Shown here: positions 16,425 to 25,411 of the stretch, one piece after another
Layout: every line of letters begins with the position of its first letter
Numbering within the stretch: the stretch's first letter is position 1
DNA from: Parvibaculum sp963975745
GTDB taxonomy: Bacteria; Pseudomonadota; Alphaproteobacteria; Parvibaculales; Parvibaculaceae
Direction: 5' to 3'
NCBI RefSeq assembly: GCF_963975745.1
Contig: NZ_CAXBIB010000005.1
Coordinates: forward strand, 132,271 to 196,270
DNA length: 64,000 nt
Translations under genes and position numbers: made by a program
The notes under the pieces: generated by a model
The model's input: only the letters and a program-made list of their open reading frames with translations
Told to the model about the DNA's origin: nothing
Databases searched by the model: none

Positions 16425-19400
16425 ATGTTCGCGCGCAACCGTACGGCCGCCCGCCGCAAGGCGGCCTTGTTGGCCGGCACCGCCCTTTGCGCCCTGTCGG
16501 TCGTGGATGCCGCCCATGCCCAATCCTTCTGGAGTGGTGGCGCGGGCGACTGGTTCGACCCCGGCAACTGGACGGCGGGCGTCCCCGATGCCGGCGACAC
16601 CGCCATCGTCAACAATGGCGGCACCGCACAGATCGGCGCGGCGGGCGCCGTCTCCGGCATCGGTTCGGCCGGCGAAACGGCGGGCAACAGCGGCGCCGTC
16701 GCGATCGACGGCGCGGGCTCCACCTGGACCATCGGCAACACGCTCTATGTCGGCAACTCCGGCACCGGCACGCTCGACGTCACCGATGGCGGCGCGGTCT
16801 CCAACCACAATGGCGCCCTCGGCAACACCGCGACCGGCAGCGGCACGGCAACGATCGACGGCGTGGGCTCGACATGGACGAACGGCGGCCAGCTCACGAT
16901 AGGCGGCGCTGGCGAAGGCACGCTCGAAATCTCCGGTGGCGGCGCGGTCTCGAACACCGCGGGCACGATCGGCAGCAATGCTGGCGGCATCGGCGAAGTC
17001 ACGGTCGATGGCGCGGACTCGCAGTGGACCAATAGCGGGGATCTCGTCGTCGGTTCGTCTGGCACGGCCGGATTGAACATCACGGGCGGAGGAACGGTTT
17101 CCAATGCAAGCGGCTATGTTGGAGACCTCGCCGCAGGTGAAGGAACCGTCGCGGTCGGCGGTTCGGGATCGTCCTGGATCAATAGCGGGCATAGCCTGGT
17201 TATCGGATGGTTCGGGACGGCGACACTCGACATTTCGGATGGCGGATCGGTTTCGGGTACGGCCGGATATATCGGCAGACAAGGCGGCAGCACTGGCAGC
17301 GCCACGGTCGATGGCGCGAATTCGATCTGGACCAACAGCGGCGAACTCTATATCGGCGACCGCGGCTCCGGCGCGCTCGACATCCTCGACGGCGGCGTGG
17401 TCTCGAATACCAATGGCTATATCGCCAATCAGGCGGGAAGCTCCGGCGACGTCGCGGTCGATGGCGCGGGCTCGGAATGGAACCTGAGCGGCAATCTGGC
17501 CGTCGGCAATTCCGGCGATGCGACGCTCGCCATTTCGGGCGGCGGCGCGGTCTCGAATGTCGACGCGCTGGTCGGCTATTTCGCGGCCGGCAGCAGCGCG
17601 GTCACGGTCGATGGTGCGGGCGCGATCTGGAGCAATTCCGGCGAACTCACCATCGGCGTCTGGGGCGGCGCCACGCTCGACATCGCCGATGGCGGCGCGG
17701 TCTCGAACACCACCGGCTATATCGGCCGCCACGCGACCGGCGACGGCGAAGTCACGGTCTCGGGCGCGGGATCGACCTGGACCAGCTCAAGCACCCTCTA
17801 TGTCGGCGATTCCGGCACCGGCACGTTGACGCTTGCCGCGGGCGGCGCGGTCGAGGCAGGCACCGTCACCATCGCCAGCAACGCCTCCTCCACCGGCACG
17901 CTGAACATCGGTGCGGCGGCGGGTGATGCGGCGGCAGGCGCGGGCACGCTCGACGCGGCCTCCCTCGCCTTCGGCGCGGGCACGGGCACACTGGTCTTCA
18001 ACCACACCGGCACCGATTACCTCTTCGGCGCCGCCATTTCCGGCGCCGGCGAAGTGCGGGTCGAAAGCGGCGAGACGATCCTCACCGCCGCCGCCACGCA
18101 TACCGGCGGCACGGCGATCTCGGGCGGCACGCTGCAACTCGGCAATGGCGGCACCGCGGGCGCGCTCGCGGGCGACCTGGTCAATGACGGCACCTTCGCC
18201 ATCGACCGTTCCAATGCCTACACTTATGCCGGCGTGATGTCCGGGTCGGGCGACTTCCGCCAGACGGGCACAGGCGCGACGACGCTCACCGGCGACAGTT
18301 CGGCTTTCGCCGGCTCGATCTTCGTCGAGGCCGGCATGCTGATCGTCAACGGCATTCTCGGCGGCACGCTGAACGTCACCGGTGCCCTGCTCGGCGGTTC
18401 CGGCACGGTCGGTGCGACGACGCTCGGCGCCGGCGCCACCGTCGCGCCTGGCAATTCCATCGGTACACTGAACGTCTCCGGCGACTTCGCCTTCGACGCG
18501 CTCTCGATCTATGAAGTCGAGGTGAATGACGGCGGCGACACGTCCGGCGTCAACAACGACTTCATCGACATCGGCGGCTCGCTGACGATCGACAGCGGTG
18601 CTTCCGTCTGGGTTACGCCCCGGAACGGTACCGATGACGGCTCGACCTACACGCCCGGTCTCGTCTACGCCATCATCGAGGCAAATGGCGGCATCACGGG
18701 CACTTTCGGCTCGGTCGGCACCGACATGGCCTTTCTGAGCCCGGAACTCTCTTACGACGTCAACACCGTCTATCTGAGCCTGCTTCATGCCGCCGATTTC
18801 GAGGATGTCGCGCAGACCCCGAACCAGAAGGGCGTCGCCCAGGCGCTGCAGATGCTGGGTGCCGGCAATCTGCTCTACGACGTCATCCTGGGCATGACGG
18901 ATACGCAGGCCCGCGCGGCCTTCCGGGCGCTGTCGGGTGAGTCCCACGCCAATTCGCCGGCGACCGCCTTTCTCGGCGCGCAGCAGATCAGGCAGCAGAT
19001 TCTTGCGCGGCTTGCCAATCTCTTCGGCGGCAACTTCGGTTCAGGCGGCACCGGCGGCGTGGTGCTGGCCGGTGCGCCGGCTGCGGGCGATGCGGTTCCC
19101 GGTGCCGCGTCCGTCTGGGGTCAGCTCTTCGGGTCGTGGGGCCGGACCGATGGCAATGTCAACAACGCCGCGCTCGCCCGCAACAGTTACGGATTCGTCG
19201 GCGGCATCGACCGCGAGATCGGCGATGGTCTTCAGGCAGGCGTCGCTTTCGGTTACAGCCGCGGCTCCTACGACGTGCGCGGCCTCGCATCCTCGGGCGA
19301 CAGCGACAATTTTCACATCGCCGGTTATGCCGGCAGGCAATTTGGACAGGCGCATGTCAAAGGCGCGCTGTCCTACAGCTACGGCCACACCGAAGCGCAA

Positions 19401-19919
19401 CGAAACGTCGTGGTGGGTGGCGTCACGAGCGATCTGTCCGCCAGCTATGGCGCGCATACCTTCCAGGCATCGATCGACGCGGGGTACGATCTCGATCTCG
19501 GCCCCGTCGTACTGACGCCGTTTGCCGGTCTCGCCGCCATCCATGTCGAAACCGAAGGCTTCACCGAGACCGGCGGTCCCGCCGCGCTGACCTTCGCCGC
19601 GCAGGGCAACACCACCGGCGTCTCGACCCTCGGCCTGCGGGCCCGCCGCCAGGCCGGCAGCGTCGGCATGACAGGGTCGCTCGCCTGGCGCCATGCCTTC
19701 GGCGATGTCGAACCCGCCTCGCGCGCCGCCTTCGCCTCGGCGCCTGCCAACCCCTTCACCGTGCGCGGCGCGCCGATCGCGGAGAACACGCTGGCCCTCG
19801 AAACCGCTGTCGACCTCAGACTGGCCGATCGCACAACCCTCACCTTCGGCTATGCCGGCGAATACGCGTCTGATGCCCGCGACCACGGGCTCAGGGCGGA
19901 ACTCCGTTTCGAGTTCTGA
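16425..19919 (+). CDS. Autotransporter (type Va) with T5SS/PEP-CTERM-type passenger repeats, copy 1
   Basis: 1164 aa from ATG 16425 (GAGGGGG just upstream). A signal peptide ends at AHA|QS (residue 32). Residues ~89-489 are eight tandem ~50-residue repeats of the form VDGAGSTWTNSGxLxVG, then TLxIxGGGAVSN, known as the T5SS/PEP-CTERM-associated repeat; these should form a beta-helix stalk on the cell surface. An autotransporter-associated stretch with APGNSIGTLNVSG follows. From ~residue 895 the 12-strand barrel (VWGQLFGSWG onward) ends in the terminal aromatic of LRFEF, as needed for Bam insertion. The passenger's ligand is unknown. Adhesion or biofilm is the usual role of such proteins, but nothing here proves it. 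Confidence 0.88.
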   Translation: MFARNRTAARRKAALLAGTALCALSVVDAAHAQSFWSGGAGDWFDPGNWTAGVPDAGDTAIVNNGGTAQIGAAGAVSGIGSAGETAGNSGAVAIDGAGSTWTIGNTLYVGNSGTGTLDVTDGGAVSNHNGALGNTATGSGTATIDGVGSTWTNGGQLTIGGAGEGTLEISGGGAVSNTAGTIGSNAGGIGEVTVDGADSQWTNSGDLVVGSSGTAGLNITGGGTVSNASGYVGDLAAGEGTVAVGGSGSSWINSGHSLVIGWFGTATLDISDGGSVSGTAGYIGRQGGSTGSATVDGANSIWTNSGELYIGDRGSGALDILDGGVVSNTNGYIANQAGSSGDVAVDGAGSEWNLSGNLAVGNSGDATLAISGGGAVSNVDALVGYFAAGSSAVTVDGAGAIWSNSGELTIGVWGGATLDIADGGAVSNTTGYIGRHATGDGEVTVSGAGSTWTSSSTLYVGDSGTGTLTLAAGGAVEAGTVTIASNASSTGTLNIGAAAGDAAAGAGTLDAASLAFGAGTGTLVFNHTGTDYLFGAAISGAGEVRVESGETILTAAATHTGGTAISGGTLQLGNGGTAGALAGDLVNDGTFAIDRSNAYTYAGVMSGSGDFRQTGTGATTLTGDSSAFAGSIFVEAGMLIVNGILGGTLNVTGALLGGSGTVGATTLGAGATVAPGNSIGTLNVSGDFAFDALSIYEVEVNDGGDTSGVNNDFIDIGGSLTIDSGASVWVTPRNGTDDGSTYTPGLVYAIIEANGGITGTFGSVGTDMAFLSPELSYDVNTVYLSLLHAADFEDVAQTPNQKGVAQALQMLGAGNLLYDVILGMTDTQARAAFRALSGESHANSPATAFLGAQQIRQQILARLANLFGGNFGSGGTGGVVLAGAPAAGDAVPGAASVWGQLFGSWGRTDGNVNNAALARNSYGFVGGIDREIGDGLQAGVAFGYSRGSYDVRGLASSGDSDNFHIAGYAGRQFGQAHVKGALSYSYGHTEAQRNVVVGGVTSDLSASYGAHTFQASIDAGYDLDLGPVVLTPFAGLAAIHVETEGFTETGGPAALTFAAQGNTTGVSTLGLRARRQAGSVGMTGSLAWRHAFGDVEPASRAAFASAPANPFTVRGAPIAENTLALETAVDLRLADRTTLTFGYAGEYASDARDHGLRAELRFEF
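16690..17890 (+). repeat. Eight coding tandem repeats of about 150 bp in autotransporter 1
   Basis: Successive units share GATGGCGGCGCGGTCTC or close variants (for example near 16788, 16934, 17548 and 17690) and encode VDGAGSxW / GGAVSN. The reading frame is kept throughout, so these are passenger repeats, not CRISPR or satellite DNA. DNA-level similarity between units should permit copy-number change by recombination. Confidence 0.85.
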
Positions 19920-19948
19920 GAAGCGATAGCCGGCCTGACGCCCCGCTG

Positions 19949-20881
19949 TCACCCGGCGTCGGAGGTCGCGTCCCCCGGCATCCCGGCCGCGATCGTTTCG
20001 CCGATGACGCGGCGCAGCCAGGCATGTCCCGGATCGGCTTCGTCGCTGATATGCCACGACATGCTGAGCGAGACGCGCGGCATGTCATAGGGCATGGGGA
20101 AGATGTCGAGGCCGAGCTTCTCCTGCATCGACATGGCCATCATGCGCGGCACGATCGAGATCAGATCGGACGCCGCCACCAGCGTCAGCACCGACCACAA
20201 TTTGGAAACCTCGACGACGGTCCGCCGCTGGCATCCCTGCGAAACCAGGATTTCCTCGATCCCGGACTTGGCCCGCAGCGAGGGGATCAGCACGACATGG
20301 CCCAGCCGGTCGAAATCCGACCGTTCCAGTGTCGCGCCGATTTCGGGATGGCCGTGCCGCGCGATGCAGACGAATTCGATGGTGCCGAACTGGGCGCTGC
20401 ATATTTGCGGATGTTCGGCGACATAAAGCGGAAAGGCGAGATCGATGCGCCGGTTGTTGAGTTCGTCCATCGCATCGAGGCCGTAGATCGGCAGCAGCTC
20501 CAGCGAGGCACCCGGCGCCTCGCGCATCAGCCTGGCGATCAGCGGCGGCATCAGCACCGGCTCCAGCGGGTCGTGCATCACGATGCGGAATTTGCGTTGG
20601 AGCGAGGCCGGGTCGAAGCGCACCCCCTCGACCGCCACCCGGATCGCATCCAGCGCCTCGCGCACCGGCCCGATCAGCTGTTCGGCCCGTGTCGTCGCCG
20701 CGAGCCCGCTGCCCGAGCGCACGAACAGCGGATCGCCCAGATGTTCGCGCAGCCGCTTCAGCGCATGGCTGGTCGCCGGCTGGCTGAGCCCCAGATGCTC
20801 GGCCGCGCGGCTGATATTGCGTGCTGCATAGACCGCGTCGAAGACCCGAAGCAGATTGAGGTCGAGATTGCGTATATTCAT
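19949..20881 (-). CDS. LysR-type transcriptional regulator
   Basis: 310 aa from ATG 20881 (ATG 20899 adds six residues). The N-terminus is a standard LysR winged helix-turn-helix: LDLNLLRVFDAVYAARNISR, AAEHLGLSQPATSHALKRLR, GDPLFVRSG. Residues ~95-300 form the effector-binding domain, with HDPLEPVLMPPLIARL and IEFVCIARHGHP. The overall look is that of the NodD/LinR-like branch, often responding to aromatic or hydrophobic compounds; this is a loose guess. It is convergent with autotransporter 1 and divergent from autotransporter 2, so it probably controls itself and one or both autotransporters. Confidence 0.9.
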   Translation of the reverse strand: MNIRNLDLNLLRVFDAVYAARNISRAAEHLGLSQPATSHALKRLREHLGDPLFVRSGSGLAATTRAEQLIGPVREALDAIRVAVEGVRFDPASLQRKFRIVMHDPLEPVLMPPLIARLMREAPGASLELLPIYGLDAMDELNNRRIDLAFPLYVAEHPQICSAQFGTIEFVCIARHGHPEIGATLERSDFDRLGHVVLIPSLRAKSGIEEILVSQGCQRRTVVEVSKLWSVLTLVAASDLISIVPRMMAMSMQEKLGLDIFPMPYDMPRVSLSMSWHISDEADPGHAWLRRVIGETIAAGMPGDATSDAG

Positions 20882-20884
20882 GTC

Positions 20885-20917
20885 GCGAATAGCTTCCATG
20901 ATGAATATGAAGTTCGC
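20885..20917. promoter_or_regulatory. Imperfect inverted repeat at the LysR start
   Basis: GCGAA (20885-20889) and CTTC (20893-20896) face GAAGTTCGC (20909-20917) with a 3-nt bulge. It overlaps the LysR start codons and lies ~90 bp before autotransporter 2. LysR proteins commonly bind such dyads in divergent promoters; the match is imperfect and no T-N11-A core is convincing. Confidence 0.3.
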
Positions 20918-21003
20918 AATAGGAAGGCGGCCACTTAGCGTCCAGCCCGTGATTTGGTGCGCGCGCTGGAAATCCGGCGCGACGGAGCTTGGGGGGGCGC
21001 CGC

Positions 21004-24000
21004 ATGTCGTCGAAAACCGTCTGCACACGGCCACGCCGCCGATCGCGCCGGGCCGCTGTCGCGCTGGCCTCCCTGCCGATGCTGTGGTCGGCAGCGCCCG
21101 CCGCCGCCGCCGATTGGGATGTGCCCGGTCCGGCCGACTGGTTTGTCGGCGGTAACTGGGATCCCGTGGGCGTGCCGGGCGCCGGCGACACCGTCAATAT
21201 CGACAATGCCGGAACCGCGACGATCGCCGCGCCGGGCGCGGTATCGAACGAAGCTGAAATCGGCCTGACCGTCGGCAATAGCGGCGCCCTCGCCGTCAGC
21301 GGTGCGGGCACCTGGACCAATGGCAGCATCATCCATATCGGCAATGCCGGCACCGGCGCGCTGACCGTCGATGCCGGCGCCACCGTCAATTCCTTCTCGA
21401 CCCGTCTCGGACAGGCCGCCACCGGCATCGGCACCCTCACCGTCGATGGCACCGGCGCAACGCTCGCCAACACCGGCGATCTGATTGCCGGCGTCTTCGG
21501 CCATGGCACGGTCGATATTCTCGATGGTGGTTCGGCGAGTGGCGGCATTGCTTATCTCGGTCTCGTGGCCGGCAGCACCGGCATCGTCAACATCGATGGC
21601 GCGGGCTCGAGCTGGACGGGCGTGAATTTCATCTATGTCGGCGAGGAGGGCGACGGCGCGCTCACCATCGCCGATGGCGGCACGGCCGGCAATTCCAGCG
21701 GCTTCATCGCCTTCGGCCCCGGCAGCACCGGCGCCGCGACCGTCGATGGCGCCGGCTCGCTCTGGACGAACAATGGCGACCTCCATGTCGGCCGCAGCGG
21801 CATCGGCACGCTCGATGTCACGGCGGGCGGCGTCGTCACCAGCACCGGCGGCAGCATCGGCACCTTTGCGGCCGGGGCCGGCACCGCCACGGTCGCGGGC
21901 GCGGGTTCCGCATGGACCCTCGGCGGCAATCTCGCGGTCGGTCAGGCCGGATCGGGTGAGTTGACCGTCGCCGATGGCGCAACGGTCACGGTCGATGGCG
22001 GTGCCGGCACGGTGACGGTTGCCGGCGCCGGCGGGTCGACCGGCACGCTCAATATCGGTGCCGCCTCGGGCGCTGCGGCGGCGGCCGCCGGCACGCTCGA
22101 TGCCGCCTCCATCGTCTTCGGCGCCGGTACCGGCGAACTCGTGTTCAATCACACCGGCCTCGGCCTCGCTTTCGGCACCGGCATTTCCGGCGCCGGCGCC
22201 GTCACGGTCGAGAACGGCGTCACCGTGTTGACCGCGTCGGCCGGCCACACCGGCGGCACGACAATCTCGGGCGGCACGCTGCAGGCCGGCAATGGCGGCA
22301 CCACGGGCGCGCTTTCAGGCGATCTCCTCAACAACGGCATCTTCGCAATCGACCGTTCGAACGACCACACCTACAGCGGCGTGATGACGGGCAATGGCGA
22401 TTTCAACCATCTCGGCACCGGCACGACGACTTTCACCGGCAACAGCATCGCCTTTGCCGGCGCCACTTCGGTTGATGCCGGAACGCTGATTGTCAACGGC
22501 CAGCTCGGCGGCGCGTTGAGCGTTGGCAATGCGCGGCTTGGCGGTTCGGGCACGGTCGGCCAGACCGTGCTCGGCAATGGCGCCACCATCGCGCCCGGCA
22601 ATTCGATCGGCACACTGAGCGTTGTCGGCAATCTCGATTTTGCCGCCGGCGCGACCTACGAAGTCGAGGTCGATGATGGCGGCAACACGCCCGGCGTCAA
22701 CAATGATCGGATCCACGCAACCGGCATCGCCACCATCGACAGCGCCGCCATGGTGACGGTGCGGCCCGAAAACGGCACCGATGACGGATCGACCTACACG
22801 CCCGGCACCGTCTACACGATCCTGACCGCCGATGGCGGCGTCGCCGGCACCTTCGGCGGCGTCACCGACAGCTTTGCCTTTCTGGATGCCGCGCTCTCCT
22901 ATGACGCGCTGAACGTCTATCTGACGCTCCTCTCCTCGGCGGCCTTCCAGGATGCGGCGCGCACACCGAACCAGTTCAACACGGCCGGCGCGGCTGATGC
23001 CCTCGGCGCGGGCAATCCGCTCTATGACGCGATCGTGCCGATGACCGAAGCCGATGCGCGTGCCGCTTTCGATGCGCTCTCGGGCGAGGTCCATGCGACG
23101 GCGCGGCTCAACGCCTTCCATGTCATGCGCCAGATTCGCGAAGCGGTCCTGATGCGGCTGCGTTCGGCGCTGCCGGGCAAAGCGTCTGGCGCAGCGACGG
23201 CCAGCGCCATTGCGCCGCTCGGCATCGGCGTCTGGGCTCATGTCTTCGGTGCCTGGGGCTCGGCCGACAGCGACGGCAATCATGCCGCGGTCGATCGCGA
23301 CGGGGCGGGTTTCATTGCCGGCATCGACCGCGAATTCGGCGCCGCAAGCCGCGCCGGCATCGCGCTCGGCTACAGCCGTTCGGGTTTCGATGTCGATGCG
23401 CGTATGTCGTCGGGCGACAGCGAGAATTTCCACATCGCCGGCTATGCCGGCACGAAGCGCGGCGCGCTCGCGCTGAAGGGCGTCGTCGCCTGGAGCCATG
23501 GCGCGGTCGAGACCGGGCGCACCGCAACCGTCGGTGGACTGACGAACCGGCTGACGGCGGATTACGACGCATCGCTTTTCGAGGCCGCCATTGAGGCCGG
23601 CCTCGCTCTCGATGCCGGTCCCGTCATGCTGACGCCCTTTGCCGGCCTCGCCGTCATCCATGCCGCGACCGACGGCTTCACCGAAACCGGCGGCGCTGCC
23701 GCACTGACGGTTGCCGGCGCCAGCGACACCGTCGGCGTCTCGACGCTCGGCCTGCGCGCGCGGCGCGAAGCGGGTCATCTCGGGCTTTCGGGTTCGCTCG
23801 CCTGGCGCCACGCCTTCGGCGACATCGATACCGCCTCGCGCATGGCCTTCGCTTCGGCGCCGGCCACCACCTTCGCGGTCCGGGGTGTGCCGATCGCCAG
23901 AAACGCGCTGGCCCTCGAGGCCGCCATCGACGCGAGGCTCGATGCGCAGACGACCTTCACCTTCGGCTACACCGGCGAACTCGCCTCCGACGCCCGCGAC

Positions 24001-24036
24001 CATGGCCTGCGGGCGGAACTGCGAATCGCCTTCTGA
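21004..24036 (+). CDS. Autotransporter (type Va) with T5SS/PEP-CTERM-type passenger repeats, copy 2
   Basis: 1010 aa from ATG 21004, with a G-run about 6 nt upstream. The signal peptide has an arginine-rich start and ends near residue 36 (PAAAA|DW). Five ~50-residue repeats (residues ~93-345) follow the VDGAGSxWT / GGxxS pattern of copy 1. Then come the shared regions NHTG, SGGTLQ, IAPGNSIGTLSV, EVEVDDGG and GTDDGSTYTPG, and the barrel from about residue 740, ending in LRIAF. It is a clear paralogue of copy 1: strong similarity from the end of the repeats to the barrel, weaker passenger similarity, and three fewer repeats. The LysR gene between the two is the likely regulator. Ligand unknown. 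Confidence 0.88.
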   Translation: MSSKTVCTRPRRRSRRAAVALASLPMLWSAAPAAAADWDVPGPADWFVGGNWDPVGVPGAGDTVNIDNAGTATIAAPGAVSNEAEIGLTVGNSGALAVSGAGTWTNGSIIHIGNAGTGALTVDAGATVNSFSTRLGQAATGIGTLTVDGTGATLANTGDLIAGVFGHGTVDILDGGSASGGIAYLGLVAGSTGIVNIDGAGSSWTGVNFIYVGEEGDGALTIADGGTAGNSSGFIAFGPGSTGAATVDGAGSLWTNNGDLHVGRSGIGTLDVTAGGVVTSTGGSIGTFAAGAGTATVAGAGSAWTLGGNLAVGQAGSGELTVADGATVTVDGGAGTVTVAGAGGSTGTLNIGAASGAAAAAAGTLDAASIVFGAGTGELVFNHTGLGLAFGTGISGAGAVTVENGVTVLTASAGHTGGTTISGGTLQAGNGGTTGALSGDLLNNGIFAIDRSNDHTYSGVMTGNGDFNHLGTGTTTFTGNSIAFAGATSVDAGTLIVNGQLGGALSVGNARLGGSGTVGQTVLGNGATIAPGNSIGTLSVVGNLDFAAGATYEVEVDDGGNTPGVNNDRIHATGIATIDSAAMVTVRPENGTDDGSTYTPGTVYTILTADGGVAGTFGGVTDSFAFLDAALSYDALNVYLTLLSSAAFQDAARTPNQFNTAGAADALGAGNPLYDAIVPMTEADARAAFDALSGEVHATARLNAFHVMRQIREAVLMRLRSALPGKASGAATASAIAPLGIGVWAHVFGAWGSADSDGNHAAVDRDGAGFIAGIDREFGAASRAGIALGYSRSGFDVDARMSSGDSENFHIAGYAGTKRGALALKGVVAWSHGAVETGRTATVGGLTNRLTADYDASLFEAAIEAGLALDAGPVMLTPFAGLAVIHAATDGFTETGGAAALTVAGASDTVGVSTLGLRARREAGHLGLSGSLAWRHAFGDIDTASRMAFASAPATTFAVRGVPIARNALALEAAIDARLDAQTTFTFGYTGELASDARDHGLRAELRIAF
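21280..22040 (+). repeat. Five coding tandem repeats of about 150 bp in autotransporter 2
   Basis: In-frame units encode VDGAGSxWT, then LxVGxxGxGxLxV and a GG turn. They are more diverged from one another than the units of copy 1, suggesting older duplication or less recent homogenisation. Confidence 0.75.
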
Positions 24037-24075
24037 GCAAGGCGCGGCGCGCCAGACCGGGGATTACTTTATTTA

Positions 24076-24165
24076 GGGCAGTCATGCTGCCCCGAAGCGG
24101 GGACAAGTCGGACTTGTCCCCGGTCTGCGCCCGGGGATAAACCCGGGGACAAATCGCTGCCCGGG
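24076..24165. repeat. Cluster of hairpins downstream of autotransporter 2
   Basis: GGGCAG/CTGCCC (24076-24092) is followed by GGGGACAAGTC facing GACTTGTCCCC (24099-24121), a perfect 11-bp palindrome around one base. CCGGGG/CCCGGGGACAA units follow up to about 24165. The first may terminate autotransporter 2; the rest repeat GGGGACAA, suggesting a repeat element. Confidence 0.65.
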
Positions 24166-24172
24166 CCCTTTA

Positions 24173-24200
24173 TGACAGTTTTGTGACAGTTCCGTGACAG
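24173..24200 (+). promoter_or_regulatory. Three TGACAG direct repeats spaced exactly 11 bp, upstream of trpS
   Basis: TGACAG starts at 24173, 24184 and 24195; the first two are followed by TT. The 11-bp spacing puts them on the same helical face. They lie ~120-150 bp before the trpS start in the only intergenic DNA ahead of it. Candidate operator for a regulator binding head to tail; no -10 element stands out. Confidence 0.4.
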
Positions 24201-24319
24201 AGGGGGGGTTTTCTGTGAATCCCTGCTGTCTGTCGGGGGGATTGCCTTCACTTCCCGTCCGCCGCATAAACCCCCCGCGCGCCCGCTTCAGGGGTGTGCG
24301 GAGCTCACGGATTCGATTG

Positions 24320-25327
24320 ATGGAACAGCCCCAGAACCGCGTCTTTTCAGGCGTGCAGCCCACCGGCAACCTGCATCTCGGCAATTATCTCGGCGCGATC
24401 CGCAATTTCGTGCCGCTGCAGGAAACGCATGAATGCATCTATTGCGTGGTCGACATGCATGCGATCACGGTCTGGCAGGAACCGCAGGAACTGGCCGCGA
24501 ACACGCGCGAGGTTGTTGCGGCCTATATCGCATCGGGCATCGATCCGTCCACGAACATTATTTTCAACCAGTCGAAGGTCTCGGCCCATGCCGAGCTCGC
24601 CTGGGTCCTGAACTGCGTCGCCCGCATCGGCTGGCTCAACCGCATGACCCAGTTCAAGGACAAGGCCGGCAAGGATCGCGAGAAGGCGAGCGTGGGTCTT
24701 TATGCCTATCCGGTGCTGATGGCAGCGGACATTCTGGCCTATCGCGCCACCCATGTGCCGGTCGGCGAAGACCAGAAACAGCATCTGGAACTGGCCCGCG
24801 ACACGGCGCAGAAATTCAACAATGATTTCGCCGCGCCCGATTTCTTCCCGCTGCCCGAACCGTTGATCATGGGTCCGGCGACGCGGGTGATGAGCTTGCG
24901 CGACGGCACGAAGAAAATGTCGAAGTCGGATCCCTCCGATCTCTCGCGCATCACCATGCGCGACAGCGCCGACGACATCGCGAAGAAGATTCGCAAGGCC
25001 CAGACCGATCCCGATCCGCTGCCCGAAACGGTCGAAGGCCTCAAGGGCCGCGCCGGCGCCGACAATCTGGTCGGCATCTATGCGGCGCTGGCCGGTCTCT
25101 CGAAGACCGAGGTGCTCGAACGCTTTCCGGGCGCGCAATTCTCGGTCTTCAAGCCGGCGCTGGCCGATCTCGCGGTCGAGAAACTGTCGCCGATCACCGA
25201 TGAAATGAAGCGGCTGATGGCCGATCCGGCCTATATCGACAAGGTGCTGGCCGACGGCGCGGTGCGCGCCCGCGCCATCGCCGATCCGATCATGAACCGC
25301 GTCAAGGAGATCGTCGGTTTCATCTAG
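24320..25327 (+). CDS. trpS: Tryptophan--tRNA ligase
   Basis: 335 aa from ATG 24320 (MEQPQNRVFSGVQPTGN). This class I synthetase charges tRNA-Trp in the cytosol. The HIGH-type signature is GNLHLGNYLGA and the KMSKS loop is intact (KKMSKSDPSD, near residue 200). The QFKDKAGKDRE and YPVLMAADILAYRATHVPVG segments are typical. The frame is open ~126 bp upstream, but that part overlaps the repeat-rich leader and reads as noise. trpS usually follows glnD-murJ directly in related genomes; here ~10 kb intervenes. Confidence 0.96.
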   Translation: MEQPQNRVFSGVQPTGNLHLGNYLGAIRNFVPLQETHECIYCVVDMHAITVWQEPQELAANTREVVAAYIASGIDPSTNIIFNQSKVSAHAELAWVLNCVARIGWLNRMTQFKDKAGKDREKASVGLYAYPVLMAADILAYRATHVPVGEDQKQHLELARDTAQKFNNDFAAPDFFPLPEPLIMGPATRVMSLRDGTKKMSKSDPSDLSRITMRDSADDIAKKIRKAQTDPDPLPETVEGLKGRAGADNLVGIYAALAGLSKTEVLERFPGAQFSVFKPALADLAVEKLSPITDEMKRLMADPAYIDKVLADGAVRARAIADPIMNRVKEIVGFI

Positions 25328-25411
25328 AGGCCGAACAACTTGATCCCGCGGGGCGCCGGCCCCATCTAGACTGGACCGCGCCCGCAACCCGTGCCCGACG
25401 GAGCTTTGCCC

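Noticed and set aside
16690..17890. CRISPR-like regular repeats
   Set aside because: Units are ~150 bp, coding in one frame, with no spacers or cas genes. They are autotransporter passenger repeats.
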